Source of the DNA: Streptomyces antimycoticus
GTDB lineage: Bacteria; Actinomycetota; Actinomycetes; Streptomycetales; Streptomycetaceae
Assembly (NCBI RefSeq): GCF_005405925.1
Contig: NZ_BJHV01000001.1
Span: 1,550,001-1,614,000, forward strand
Length of the DNA stretch: 64,000 bases
Direction of reading: 5' to 3'
Shown here: piece by piece, positions 47,923-55,953 of the stretch
How the letters are laid out: every line of letters starts with the position of its first letter
Position numbering within the stretch: the stretch's first letter is position 1
Notes under the pieces: model-generated
Database searches by the model: none
What the model saw: the letters and a program-made list of their open reading frames with translations, nothing else
Told to the model about the DNA's origin: nothing
Made by a program: the position numbers and the translations under genes

Positions 47923-48331
47923 GACACCCCCTGTTTTCGGCCGACTTGCCGCCCCGCGCAACGGGGAAGTGGGAGGGAAAACTACCCGCCGGGGCCGGGG
48001 CTGCATAGAGCGGTGGACGATTCTGTTCCGGCCCGCGGAGACCTACTGCGACCTGCCACTGTTACCGTGAGTCACCCTCACGTTTCACCACGGAACATGA
48101 AGGAGCCGTGAACCTCGGGTGACCGCACGGAGAAACGGGCCTCTCGGTCGTGTCCGGCGAGGCATGGATCCATCAGGGGGCGTTCCGCGTCCTGATCCTG
48201 GCCGATAACGCACTCACCGCTGTGGGCCGGGCGCCGCGGGGCTGAGGCCGTGGCGCGCTCTTCCGAGGGGCGACACGCCAGGGGCGGGCGGGTCCGGCCG
48301 GACCCGCCCGCCCCTGATCGGCGGTCCCGGT
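47923..48331. other. Intergenic with inverted repeats
   Basis: 409 bp between the ligase start and the DUF397 stop. No supported gene. Contains a 17-bp inverted repeat CGTGAG-tcacc-CTCACG (48066-48082), perhaps an operator for the ligase, and the long hairpin at 48280-48315. Confidence 0.5.
48280..48315 (-). terminator. Perfect 36-nt palindrome, terminator of DUF397 gene
   Basis: Two perfect 18-bp arms (AGGGGCGGGCGGGTCCGG and its complement) with no spacer. It begins 17 bp past the DUF397 stop, with no T-run, as is normal in Streptomyces. Confidence 0.85.
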
Positions 48332-48577
48332 TCAGGTGAGGTCGAACTCGCCCTCACGCGCGCCCAGGACGAAGGCGCGCCACTCGGCCGGGGTGAAGAT
48401 CAGTGCCGGGCCCTCGGGACGACGGCCGTGGCGCATCGCGATGAAGCCCTCGACGAAGGCGATCTCCACATCGCCCACACCCTGGCTACTCGACTGCCAC
48501 TGGGCGCCCGAGAGGTCGAGGTCGGGCTTCTCTGCGCTTCCTGTCAGTGGCTGTGCGGTGGTGGTGGTGTCGGCCAC
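48332..48577 (-). CDS. DUF397 domain protein
   Basis: 81 residues, ATG 48577. Contains the DUF397 core: LSGAQWQSSSQG, VEIAFVEGFIAMRHGRRPEG and LIFTPAEWRAFVLGAREGEFDL. These small proteins usually sit beside an XRE/DUF5753 regulator and are thought to work with it in Streptomyces development. No such partner is adjacent here, so it is an orphan copy. A strong terminator follows. Confidence 0.92.
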   Translation of the reverse strand: MADTTTTAQPLTGSAEKPDLDLSGAQWQSSSQGVGDVEIAFVEGFIAMRHGRRPEGPALIFTPAEWRAFVLGAREGEFDLT

Positions 48578-48670
48578 GTCAGCTCATCCTCCCGGATCGT
48601 CGTCCGCGCCCCACCCTAGCGATCGTGACCGGTGCCGCACAGGCCACGAAAGAAGGACTAAGGAGGAGAC

Positions 48671-49837
48671 TCAATTGGCGGGCGGCGTGTCCGCGACCAC
48701 CCACATCGAGAAGAACTGCGAGCCCCCGCCATAGGCGTGGCCGAGCGCCTTACGGGCGCCGTCGATCTGGTGTTCGCCCGCCCGTCCGCGCACCTGGAGT
48801 GCGGCCTCGGCGAACCGCAGCATCCCGGACGCGCCGATGGGGTTGGTGGACAGCACCCCGCCCGAGGGGTTGACCGGGAGCTCGCCGTCGATCCCGGTCA
48901 CCCCCGACTCGGTGAGCTTCCAGCCCTCGCCCTCGTCCGCGAAGCCGAGGTTCTCCAGCCACATGGGTTCGTACCAGCTGAAGGGCACATACATCTCCAC
49001 CGCGTCGATCTCCCGGCGCGGATCGGTGATCCCGGCCTGGCGGTAGACGTCGGCGGCGCAGTCCCGGCCCGCCCTCGGCGATACGCAGTCCTTCCCCGCG
49101 AAGAGCGTCGGCTCGCTGCGCATGGCGCCGCCGTGCATCCAGGCGGGCGGATACGGGGCACGGTCCGCCCCGGCCCGGTCGGTGAGCACCATGGCGCAGG
49201 CGCCGTCCGAGGAGGGGCAGGTCTCCGAGTAGCGGATGGGGTCCCACAGCATCGGGGAGGACCGCACCTTCTCCAGCGTCAGATCGTGCTCGTGCAGATG
49301 CGCGTAGGGGTTGCGCAGGGCGTTGCGGCGGTCCTTGTAGGCCACGAGGGCGCCGATACCGTCGGGCGCGCCGGTGCGCCGCATGTACGCCCGTACGTGC
49401 GGGGCGAAGAAGCCGCCCGCCCCGGCCAGCAGCGGCTGCTGGAACGGGATGGGCAGGGACAGCCCCCACATGGCGTTCGACTCCGACTGCTTCTCGAAGG
49501 CGAGGGTGAGTACGGTCCGATGGACACGGGAAGCGACCAGGCCCGAGGCCACCAGCGCGGTGGAGCCGCCGACCGAACCGGCGGTGTGCACGCGCAGCAT
49601 CGGCTTGCCGACCGCGCCGAGCGCGTCGGCGAGGTACAGCTCGGGCATCATGACGCCCTCGAAGAAGTCGGGCGCCTTGCCGATGACGACGGCATCGATG
49701 TCCGCCCAGGTCAGCTCGGCGTCGTCCAGGGCCCGTACGGCGGCCTCCCGGACCAGCCCGGCGATGGAGACGTCCCGGCGTGCGGCGGTGTGCTTGGTCT
49801 GGCCGATCCCGACGACGGCCACCGGCTCCTTGGTCAC
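48671..49837 (-). CDS. Thiolase-fold lipid-transfer protein (Ltp), non-classical active site
   Basis: 388 residues, GTG 49837 overlapping the stop of the next thiolase-like gene by GTGA. The fold is recognised from VAVVGIGQTKHT, WADIDAVVIGKAP, the nucleophile-elbow region RVHTAGSVGGSTALVASG and the C-terminal NPSGGVLSTNPIGASGM. The position of the thiolase Cys reads TAGS, and the usual GHP is TNP, so the normal Cys-His pair is missing. In the steroid side-chain pathway, Ltp2-type proteins with altered sites act as retro-aldolases bound to a DUF35 protein. The same operon here includes a DUF35 gene, so an aldol-cleaving role is plausible (inference). Confidence 0.8.
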   Translation of the reverse strand: MTKEPVAVVGIGQTKHTAARRDVSIAGLVREAAVRALDDAELTWADIDAVVIGKAPDFFEGVMMPELYLADALGAVGKPMLRVHTAGSVGGSTALVASGLVASRVHRTVLTLAFEKQSESNAMWGLSLPIPFQQPLLAGAGGFFAPHVRAYMRRTGAPDGIGALVAYKDRRNALRNPYAHLHEHDLTLEKVRSSPMLWDPIRYSETCPSSDGACAMVLTDRAGADRAPYPPAWMHGGAMRSEPTLFAGKDCVSPRAGRDCAADVYRQAGITDPRREIDAVEMYVPFSWYEPMWLENLGFADEGEGWKLTESGVTGIDGELPVNPSGGVLSTNPIGASGMLRFAEAALQVRGRAGEHQIDGARKALGHAYGGGSQFFSMWVVADTPPAN

Positions 49838-50910
49838 AGGACATCCCCTTCCAGGACCGCCACCAGGTTCTGCTGCAGACACGGGCCCGAGGTGGCATGG
49901 GCGAGGGCCCGGTCGGCGGCGCCGCGGTGGATGGCGGCGGCGGCCTCGCCGAGGCGGATCAGCCCGGCGGCCATCATGGGGTTGGCGGCCAGCGCCCCGC
50001 CGGACGGATTGACACGTACGCCCTCCCCCAGCCCCAGCTCCCGGCGGAGGATCAGCTCCTGCGAGGTGAACGGCGCATGCAGCTCGGCCAGGTCGGCGGG
50101 GGCCTCGAAGGCGCCCGCGCGCTCGGCGGCGAGCCGGGTGGACGGAGAGCGGGTGAGGTCCCGTACGCCGAGGCTGTGCGCCTCCGTCCGGTGGTCCATG
50201 CCACGGATCCAGGCCGGGCGGCGGCAGAGCCGGCGCGCGGTGTCCCCGGCGGCGAGCACGACGGCGGCCGCGCCGTCGCCGACCGGCGGGCAGTCGTGGC
50301 GGCGCAGCGGCCGCACCAGATACGGGTCGTCCAGCAGGGTCTCGGGCGGGGGTGAACCGGTCACCTGAGCATGCGGGTTGTCCTCGGCCGCGGTCCGGCT
50401 GCGCGCGGCGACCGCGGCCAGCGCCCGCTCGTCGGCGCCGGTGTCTTCGGCGTCTTCCGCGTCGAGCAGCGCCTGGGCCTGGAGGGCGGCGAGGGAGACC
50501 GAGTCCGGCCACAGGGGCGCCACGTAGTACGGGTCGAGCTGGCGGGTCAGGACCTCCCGCAGATCGCCGGGCGAGGACTTGCCGTAGGAGTAGACGAGCG
50601 CGGTGTCCGCCTCGCCCGTCAGCAGCCTCGTCCATGCCTCGTACAGCGCCCAGGCGCCGTCCATCTCCACATGGGACTCCGAGATCGGCGGCCAGGCGCC
50701 GACGCCGTCGAGGGCCATGGTGAAGGAGAAGGCCCGGCCCGCCAGATAGTCGGAGGAGCCGGAGCAGGTGAAGTCGATCTCGCCCGCCCGGAGTCCGACG
50801 GCGTCGAGCACCTGGTGGAGGACGGGCATCAGCATCTCGACCTCGGAGACCTCCGCGCTGTCGCGCCGGTGGTGGCTCTGGCCGAAGGCGACGATGGCAA
50901 CCTCTCGCAT
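49834..50910 (-). CDS. Second thiolase-fold lipid-transfer-like protein
   Basis: 358 residues, ATG 50910, directly abutting the DUF35 stop. Thiolase-like start (REVAIVAFGQSHHRRD), GEIDFTCSGSSDYLAG, ESHVEMDGAWALYEAWTRLL and NPSGGALAANPMMAAGLIRLGE. The elbow Cys is replaced (EMDG), and GHP is replaced by ANP, as in its partner. Ltp-type proteins are often encoded in pairs and probably form heterodimers. The stop overlaps the partner's start by GTGA, consistent with equal synthesis. Confidence 0.78.
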   Translation of the reverse strand: MREVAIVAFGQSHHRRDSAEVSEVEMLMPVLHQVLDAVGLRAGEIDFTCSGSSDYLAGRAFSFTMALDGVGAWPPISESHVEMDGAWALYEAWTRLLTGEADTALVYSYGKSSPGDLREVLTRQLDPYYVAPLWPDSVSLAALQAQALLDAEDAEDTGADERALAAVAARSRTAAEDNPHAQVTGSPPPETLLDDPYLVRPLRRHDCPPVGDGAAAVVLAAGDTARRLCRRPAWIRGMDHRTEAHSLGVRDLTRSPSTRLAAERAGAFEAPADLAELHAPFTSQELILRRELGLGEGVRVNPSGGALAANPMMAAGLIRLGEAAAAIHRGAADRALAHATSGPCLQQNLVAVLEGDVL

Positions 50911-51870
50911 CTACAACAGCTCCTTGTAGGTGTCGTAGTCGGCGTCGGGTTCGCCGGTGGGGCGGTAGTGGTCGGGGTAGCGGCTGTCCTCGCTCCATAC
51001 GGGCTCCACGCGCAGCCCCATGCGCACCTGGTCGTAGGGGATGCCGCCGACGCGCCCGTGGAGGGCCAGACCGGCCCCGTCCAGGGCGATATGGGCGTAG
51101 ACGTAGGGCACTTCGATATCGAGGTTGCGGGCCTTGATGTTCACGATGCAGAAGGTGGTGACCGTGCCGCGCGGGCCGACCTCCACCTGCTCGTCGGTGG
51201 CGACCCCGCAGGTGGGGCAGGCGCCCCGGGGCGGGACGTACACCTTTCGGCAGGACGGGCAGCGCTCCCCCTGGGTGGTGCGGTCGCCGAGGGCCTTCAG
51301 ATAGCGCGACTGGGCGCGGCCGGGTGCGTAGGTGTAGTCGAGGCGGGCGGGGGCCACGATGCCGGTGACGGGGTCGGTGAACTCCCCGCTGTGCGGCACG
51401 GCTTCGCCGCCCTCGGCGCCGTCGTACGGTTCGAAGCAGGCGATGTCGGTGATGGCGCCCACGCGCTCCTCGGCCCAGCGGATGCGCACCCGCATACCGG
51501 TGCGCACCGCGTCGGGGCCGGGCGCGTCGAGCGCGTGGAGGAGGGCGGTGTCCGCACCGTCCAGCCGCACCAGCACCCAGGCGAAGGGGGTGTCCAGGGG
51601 TTGGCCGCGGCGCGACGCGGGGTTCCAGGCCCAGGTGGTGACGGTGCCGGTGGGGGCGACCTCGACGAGGTCGGACAGCTCGTCGGCGGTGACCGGGTCG
51701 TATTCGACGGGCGGCACCAGCACCCGGCCGTCGGTGGTGCGCACGCCGAGCACGGTGCGTTCACGCAGTCCGGTGAGGAAGGCGCTCTGCACCGGGCCGA
51801 GGGAGCGGGTGAAGGGGAACTCGACGACCAGAGGGGCCTGGAGCACCTCGGGTGAGGGAGCCGGGGTCAT
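50911..51870 (-). CDS. Tandem DUF35 (OB-fold, zinc ribbon) protein
   Basis: 319 residues, ATG 51870 with a GAAGGAGA site. Two DUF35-like units: the first (about 15-150) has an OB fold but no cysteine ribbon; the second (about 175-305) has a CPSC-x10-CPTC zinc ribbon followed by an OB fold (GPRGTVTTFCIVNIKA, YVYAHIALDG). DUF35 proteins are partners of thiolase-like enzymes, as ChsH2 is for Ltp2. Fusion of a ribbon-less and a ribbon-bearing unit in one chain fits with pairing to two thiolase-fold subunits. The stop abuts the next start with no gap. Confidence 0.88.
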   Translation of the reverse strand: MTPAPSPEVLQAPLVVEFPFTRSLGPVQSAFLTGLRERTVLGVRTTDGRVLVPPVEYDPVTADELSDLVEVAPTGTVTTWAWNPASRRGQPLDTPFAWVLVRLDGADTALLHALDAPGPDAVRTGMRVRIRWAEERVGAITDIACFEPYDGAEGGEAVPHSGEFTDPVTGIVAPARLDYTYAPGRAQSRYLKALGDRTTQGERCPSCRKVYVPPRGACPTCGVATDEQVEVGPRGTVTTFCIVNIKARNLDIEVPYVYAHIALDGAGLALHGRVGGIPYDQVRMGLRVEPVWSEDSRYPDHYRPTGEPDADYDTYKELL

Positions 51871-51929
51871 GGGGGGTGCGTCTCCTTCCGCGCGGCCGGC
51901 GTGGGGCGGCGGCCTGAGGTGTTGGGGGA

Positions 51930-52736
51930 TCACGCCCGGCGGTAGACCGGCGGCCGTTTCTCCGCGAAGGCTTTCGAACCCTCCTTGGCGTCGGCGGTGT
52001 CGAAGACCGGCCAGCCGCGTTCGAGTTCGGACTTCAGACCGTCGGACTCGGTCATCTCGGCGGTCTCGTAGACGGACGCCTTGACCGCCTCGACGGCGAG
52101 CGGACCGTTGGCGTTGATCAGCTCGGCGATCTCCAGGGCCTTCTCCAGCGCCGTGCCGTCCGGGACGACATGGCCGATCAGCCCGATCCGCGCCGCCTCC
52201 TCGGCCGGGTAGGGGCGCCCGGTGAGCAGCATCTCCAGGGCGTGGGTGCGGGGCAACTGGCGGGCCAGCCGTACGGTGGAGCCGCCGATGGGGAACAGCC
52301 CGCGGCGGACCTCGAAGAGCCCGAAGGTGGCGCCGCGGCCCGCGACCCGGATGTCGGTGCCCTGAAGGATCTCGGTGCCGCCCGCGACACAGGGACCCTC
52401 GACGGCGGCGATCACCGGTTTGCGCGGCCGATGGTGGCGGAGCATCGCCTTCCAGTGCAGATCGGGGTCGGCCGCGAGGCGGTCGCGGACATGCTGCCCG
52501 TCCATCCGGCCGCCGGCCGCGAGCGCCTTGAGGTCCATTCCCGCGCAGAAGGCCCCACCGGCGCCGGTGAGCACCACGGAGCGCACGGCATCGTCCTCGT
52601 CGGCCTCGGCCCAGCCGTCGTACAGCCCGACCAGCATCGGCAGCGAGAGCGCGTTCCTGGCCTCTGGCCGGTTCAAGGTGAGCACCAGGGTCGCGCCGAC
52701 GCGCTCGACGATGAGGTGTTCGGTCCCGCTTGTCAC
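51930..52736 (-). CDS. Enoyl-CoA hydratase/isomerase (crotonase family)
   Basis: 268 residues, GTG 52736 with GGGAGGA. Crotonase fold: NRPEARNALSLPMLVGL, oxyanion-hole segments GAGGAFCAGMDLKAL and VEGPCVAGGTEILQGTDIRVAG, and GLFEVRRGLFPIGGSTVRL. One catalytic Glu position of classical hydratases seems replaced (GGTEIL keeps a Glu; the second site reads RRGLFP). It acts on an unsaturated acyl-CoA in the cytosol. It is the first gene of the operon that continues with DUF35 and the two Ltp genes, and its promoter holds a TCTGA-N7-TCAGA operator shared with the divergent ligase. Confidence 0.9.
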   Translation of the reverse strand: MTSGTEHLIVERVGATLVLTLNRPEARNALSLPMLVGLYDGWAEADEDDAVRSVVLTGAGGAFCAGMDLKALAAGGRMDGQHVRDRLAADPDLHWKAMLRHHRPRKPVIAAVEGPCVAGGTEILQGTDIRVAGRGATFGLFEVRRGLFPIGGSTVRLARQLPRTHALEMLLTGRPYPAEEAARIGLIGHVVPDGTALEKALEIAELINANGPLAVEAVKASVYETAEMTESDGLKSELERGWPVFDTADAKEGSKAFAEKRPPVYRRA

Positions 52737-52794
52737 GACGTCCTCCCGTCTCGAGACCTAGAACAGGTTGCAGCAGGGGAAGGCCGACTTCAAG

Positions 52795-52821
52795 AGAAAT
52801 CTGATGCTCAGTCAGATTTCT
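52795..52821. promoter_or_regulatory. 27-bp inverted repeat, TCTGA-N7-TCAGA operator
   Basis: Arms AGAAATCTGA / TCAGATTTCT (10 bp, perfect) with a 7-bp spacer, between the divergent crotonase and acyl-CoA ligase genes. The core TCTGA-N7-TCAGA (52800-52816) recurs at 58797-58813. Size and symmetry are typical for TetR-family regulators; no TetR gene is in the window. Confidence 0.8.
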
Positions 52822-52901
52822 TCGACCGGGGGCCTTCCCACCTCATCCCGGCCCGGCTCTAATGAGCGCCGAGCCGCCGGATCGAGGGGTCAGGAGGAGT
52901 C

Positions 52902-54548
52902 ATGGAGTACAACCTTGCCGACCTGTTCGAGTCGATCGTCGACACGGTGCCAGGCAGAGAGGCGCTGGTGTACCTGGACCACCCCGGCACCGGAGCCGAG
53001 CGGCGGCTCACCTACGCCCAGCTCGACGCCGCCGCCAACCGGCTCGCCCACCATCTGCGGGACAGCGGAATCGCTGCGGGCGAGCATGTCGGGCTGCATC
53101 TGTGCAACGGCGTCGAGTACCTCCAGACCGCTCTGGCCTGCGTGAAGATCCGGGCGGTGCCGGTGAACGTCAACTACCGCTACGTGGAAGACGAGTTGGT
53201 CTACCTCTACCGCGACGCGGACTTGGCCGCGCTGGTCTACGACGCCGAGTTCGGCGAGCGGGTGGCCGCCGCGCTGCCGCACACCGACAGCCTGCGCCAT
53301 CTGGTGCGGGTCGGCACCGGGGACGGCCCCCGTACGTCCGTGGCGTTCACCGACGCCGAGGCGTCCGGGTCACCCGAGCGCGGCTTCCCGGCACGGTCCG
53401 CCGACGACCGCTTCATCATCTACACCGGCGGCACCACCGGTATGCCCAAGGGCGTGATGTGGCGGCAGGAGGACCTCTTCTTCTCCGGGCTGGGCGGCGG
53501 CGCTCCGACCGGCCGGCCCGTCGGGCGCCCGGAGGAGCTGGCCGAGCGGGTGGCCGCGGGCGGCGAGGGGCTGGTCTTCTTCCCCACTCCGCCGCTGATG
53601 CACGGCACCTCCACCCTTACGGCCTTCATCGCGTTCAACTTCGGTCAGAAGGTGGTGCTGCACCGAAAGTTCGTGCCTCAGGACGTCCTGAGGACGGTCC
53701 AGAAGGAGAAGGTCACCACGGTCTCGCTGGTCGGCGACGCGATGCTGCGGCCCCTGGTGGACGCCCTGACCGGCCCCCTCAAGGGCACCGATCTCTCCTC
53801 GCTGCTCAGCGTCAGCAGCTCGGGCGCGATCCTGTCGGAGACCGTACGCGCCCAGTTCGCCGAGCTCGCCCCGCACACCCTGCTGCTGAACAACTTCGGC
53901 TCCTCGGAGTCCGGGTTCAACGGCACGGCCACCGACGACTCCGGCCCCCAGAAGGGCTTCCGGCTGCACGTCAACGCCCGTACGACGGTGGTGGACCCGG
54001 CGACCCTGGCCCCGGTGGCACCCGGTGAGCCCGGCCGGATCGCCCAGCGCGGCCATGTGCCGCTCGGCTACTACAACGACGCGAAGAAGACCGCCGAGAC
54101 GTTCTTCGAGGCGGACGGCGAGCGCTGGGTGCTGCTCGGCGACATGGCCACCGTCGACGAGCAGGGCGTGATCACCGTCCTCGGGCGCGGTTCGCAGTGC
54201 ATCAACACCGGGGGCGAGAAGGTCTATCCCGAAGAGGTCGAACAGGCCCTGAAGGCCCATCCGGACGTGTACGACGCGCTGGTGGCGGGCGTCCCGGACA
54301 GCCGCTGGGGCCATCGCGTCGCGGCCGTCGTCCAGCCCCGGACACAGACGTCCGGGCTCACCGCCGACGCCATCCGCGACCACTGCCGGGAGCGGCTCGC
54401 GGGCTACAAGATCCCGCGTACGGTCGTCTTCACCGACCGCATCCAGCGCTCCCCCAGCGGCAAGGCGGACTACCGATGGGCGCGCGCGGTCGCACAGGAG
54501 GCGGACCGGGACACCGCACACCGCGGAGGAACCGCCGGCGCCGACTAG
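52902..54548 (+). CDS. Acyl-CoA synthetase (AMP-forming)
   Basis: 548 residues, ATG 52902 with AGGAGGAG. ANL ligase: P-loop YTGGTTGMPKG, FFPTPPLMHGTS, NNFGSSESGFNG, LLGDMATVDEQG, GRGSQCINTGGEKVYPEEVE, and the C-terminal catalytic Lys in QRSPSGKADYRW. It activates a carboxylate, probably the entry substrate of the divergent operon, to its CoA ester. Divergent placement and the shared operator make it part of the same regulon. Confidence 0.93.
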   Translation: MEYNLADLFESIVDTVPGREALVYLDHPGTGAERRLTYAQLDAAANRLAHHLRDSGIAAGEHVGLHLCNGVEYLQTALACVKIRAVPVNVNYRYVEDELVYLYRDADLAALVYDAEFGERVAAALPHTDSLRHLVRVGTGDGPRTSVAFTDAEASGSPERGFPARSADDRFIIYTGGTTGMPKGVMWRQEDLFFSGLGGGAPTGRPVGRPEELAERVAAGGEGLVFFPTPPLMHGTSTLTAFIAFNFGQKVVLHRKFVPQDVLRTVQKEKVTTVSLVGDAMLRPLVDALTGPLKGTDLSSLLSVSSSGAILSETVRAQFAELAPHTLLLNNFGSSESGFNGTATDDSGPQKGFRLHVNARTTVVDPATLAPVAPGEPGRIAQRGHVPLGYYNDAKKTAETFFEADGERWVLLGDMATVDEQGVITVLGRGSQCINTGGEKVYPEEVEQALKAHPDVYDALVAGVPDSRWGHRVAAVVQPRTQTSGLTADAIRDHCRERLAGYKIPRTVVFTDRIQRSPSGKADYRWARAVAQEADRDTAHRGGTAGAD

Positions 54549-54557
54549 GCTGACCGG

Positions 54558-55115
54558 GTGAACCTTCCTCCTGTGCCCCTCGCCGACGGGATCACGATGC
54601 GGATCCCCGTCCCGGATGACGCCGAGGCGCTCGCTGACGCGTACACGCGCAACCGTGAGCATCTGCACCCCACCAGCCCGCGGCGGGAGGAGAGCTTCTT
54701 CACCGCCGACGGCCAGGTCGCCCGGCTGCGGGACCAGCTGGAGCAGTGGGAGTCCGGCCGACTGGTGCCCTGGGTGCTGGCCGGTGCCGAGCGGATCCTG
54801 GGCACGGTCACGCTGTCGCATATCGTCCTCGGGCCCTGGCGCAACGCCCATCTCGCCTACTGGCTCGACGCCGGGCACCTCGGCCGCGGGCTGACCACCC
54901 TGGCCGTGCGGTCCGCCTGCCGGGTGGCCGACGAGCAGCTCGGGCTGCACCGGATCGAGGCCAGCACACTGGTGGAGAACGTCCCGTCCCAGCGCGTCCT
55001 GTTGCGCTGTGAGTTCACCCGGATCGGCATGGCGCCGGACTATCTGCACATCGCCGGCGCCTGGCGGGACCATCTGCTCTTCCAGCGCGTCCTCAACGAC
55101 CGCCCCTCGGCCTGA
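54558..55115 (+). CDS. GNAT-family N-acetyltransferase (RimJ/RimL type)
   Basis: 185 residues, GTG 54558, only 9 bp after the ligase stop. RimJ-like acetyltransferase: RIPVPDDAEALADAY, FGTV-type strand (ERILGTVTLSHI), AYWLDAGHLGRGLTTLAVRSAC (acetyl-CoA loop of QxxGxG type) and LHRIEASTLVENVPSQRVL. It transfers acetyl from acetyl-CoA to an amine, perhaps a ribosomal or other protein N-terminus. The operon link to the ligase may be chance. Confidence 0.9.
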   Translation: MNLPPVPLADGITMRIPVPDDAEALADAYTRNREHLHPTSPRREESFFTADGQVARLRDQLEQWESGRLVPWVLAGAERILGTVTLSHIVLGPWRNAHLAYWLDAGHLGRGLTTLAVRSACRVADEQLGLHRIEASTLVENVPSQRVLLRCEFTRIGMAPDYLHIAGAWRDHLLFQRVLNDRPSA

Positions 55116-55123
55116 CGGGCACC

Positions 55124-55726
55124 TTACGGCGCCGCCCGCTCGCACACCGACGGCAGCGACCGCCCCAGCGCCACACTGTGCAGCGCGTCCAGCTGCCGCC
55201 CATGGATCACCGCCGCGACCCCGGCCGTGAGCCGCCCCACACAGGAGGGGGCCTCCCGCACGGCCGCCGAGTCCGCGATGGCACGCACGAGTTCGCCGTT
55301 GATCCGGTTGATCTCCAGCCGGATCCGACCGAGGTCGGGACGTTCGGTCGGCGCCTGTGAGGGGTCCGCGTCCCAGCGGCGGTAGAGGCCACGCTGGACG
55401 ACCTTGCTGGCCTCGATCTGGTCGCGGAAGATCCTCGACGTCGCCACGGGGTCGGCACCCAGCTCCTCGGCCTGCCGCGCCACCGCCTCCAGCACCTCCC
55501 GCTCCCGCGCCGGGTCGTCGATCGGGCTGTCCGTGCCCCACTTCGCGGCGGCGACCTCATCGGCCACCAGCACCCGTTGCGCGGAGAGATCGACCAGCGG
55601 CCGCAGGGTGCCATGGACACGGGCCGGACCCGCCGGAGCGGCGAAGGCGGCGGTGGCCCCCGTGGCCAGCACGGCGGTGGTCAGCGCGGCGATCAGCGCA
55701 TGACGCGGGGACAGATGCGGTCGCAT
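55124..55726 (-). CDS. Secreted chorismate mutase (AroQ-gamma type)
   Basis: 200 residues, ATG 55726. A signal peptide is clear (HALIAALTTAVLATGATAAFA, cleaved after AFA or APA). The mature all-helical domain has LSAQRVLVADEVAAAKW, DPAREREVLEAVARQAEELG, SRIFRDQIEASKVVQRG and two Cys that could form a disulfide (SCVG, SVCER). This matches the exported monofunctional chorismate mutases such as the Mycobacterium *MtCM. They turn chorismate to prephenate outside the cytosol, with unclear purpose. Confidence 0.85.
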   Translation of the reverse strand: MRPHLSPRHALIAALTTAVLATGATAAFAAPAGPARVHGTLRPLVDLSAQRVLVADEVAAAKWGTDSPIDDPAREREVLEAVARQAEELGADPVATSRIFRDQIEASKVVQRGLYRRWDADPSQAPTERPDLGRIRLEINRINGELVRAIADSAAVREAPSCVGRLTAGVAAVIHGRQLDALHSVALGRSLPSVCERAAP

Positions 55727-55953
55727 GGGCGGGGGTTCCTCTCTCGCAGGACGGGCGGCCCGAGGCGTCACCCCGGCGGCCCGGGGGCCCGACGGGTTCT
55801 GGAACGATAGGACGCCGCACCCTCGGCACGCCATGGAGCCGGTCCCGCGGGACAGCGGAACCGGCCCCCTGGCGCATTGGCCGGATCAGGCGGCGCCGGC
55901 ACTACTTGGCGCTACTGGCCACTACTGGCACTCAGCAGGCCGCCCCCACACCC

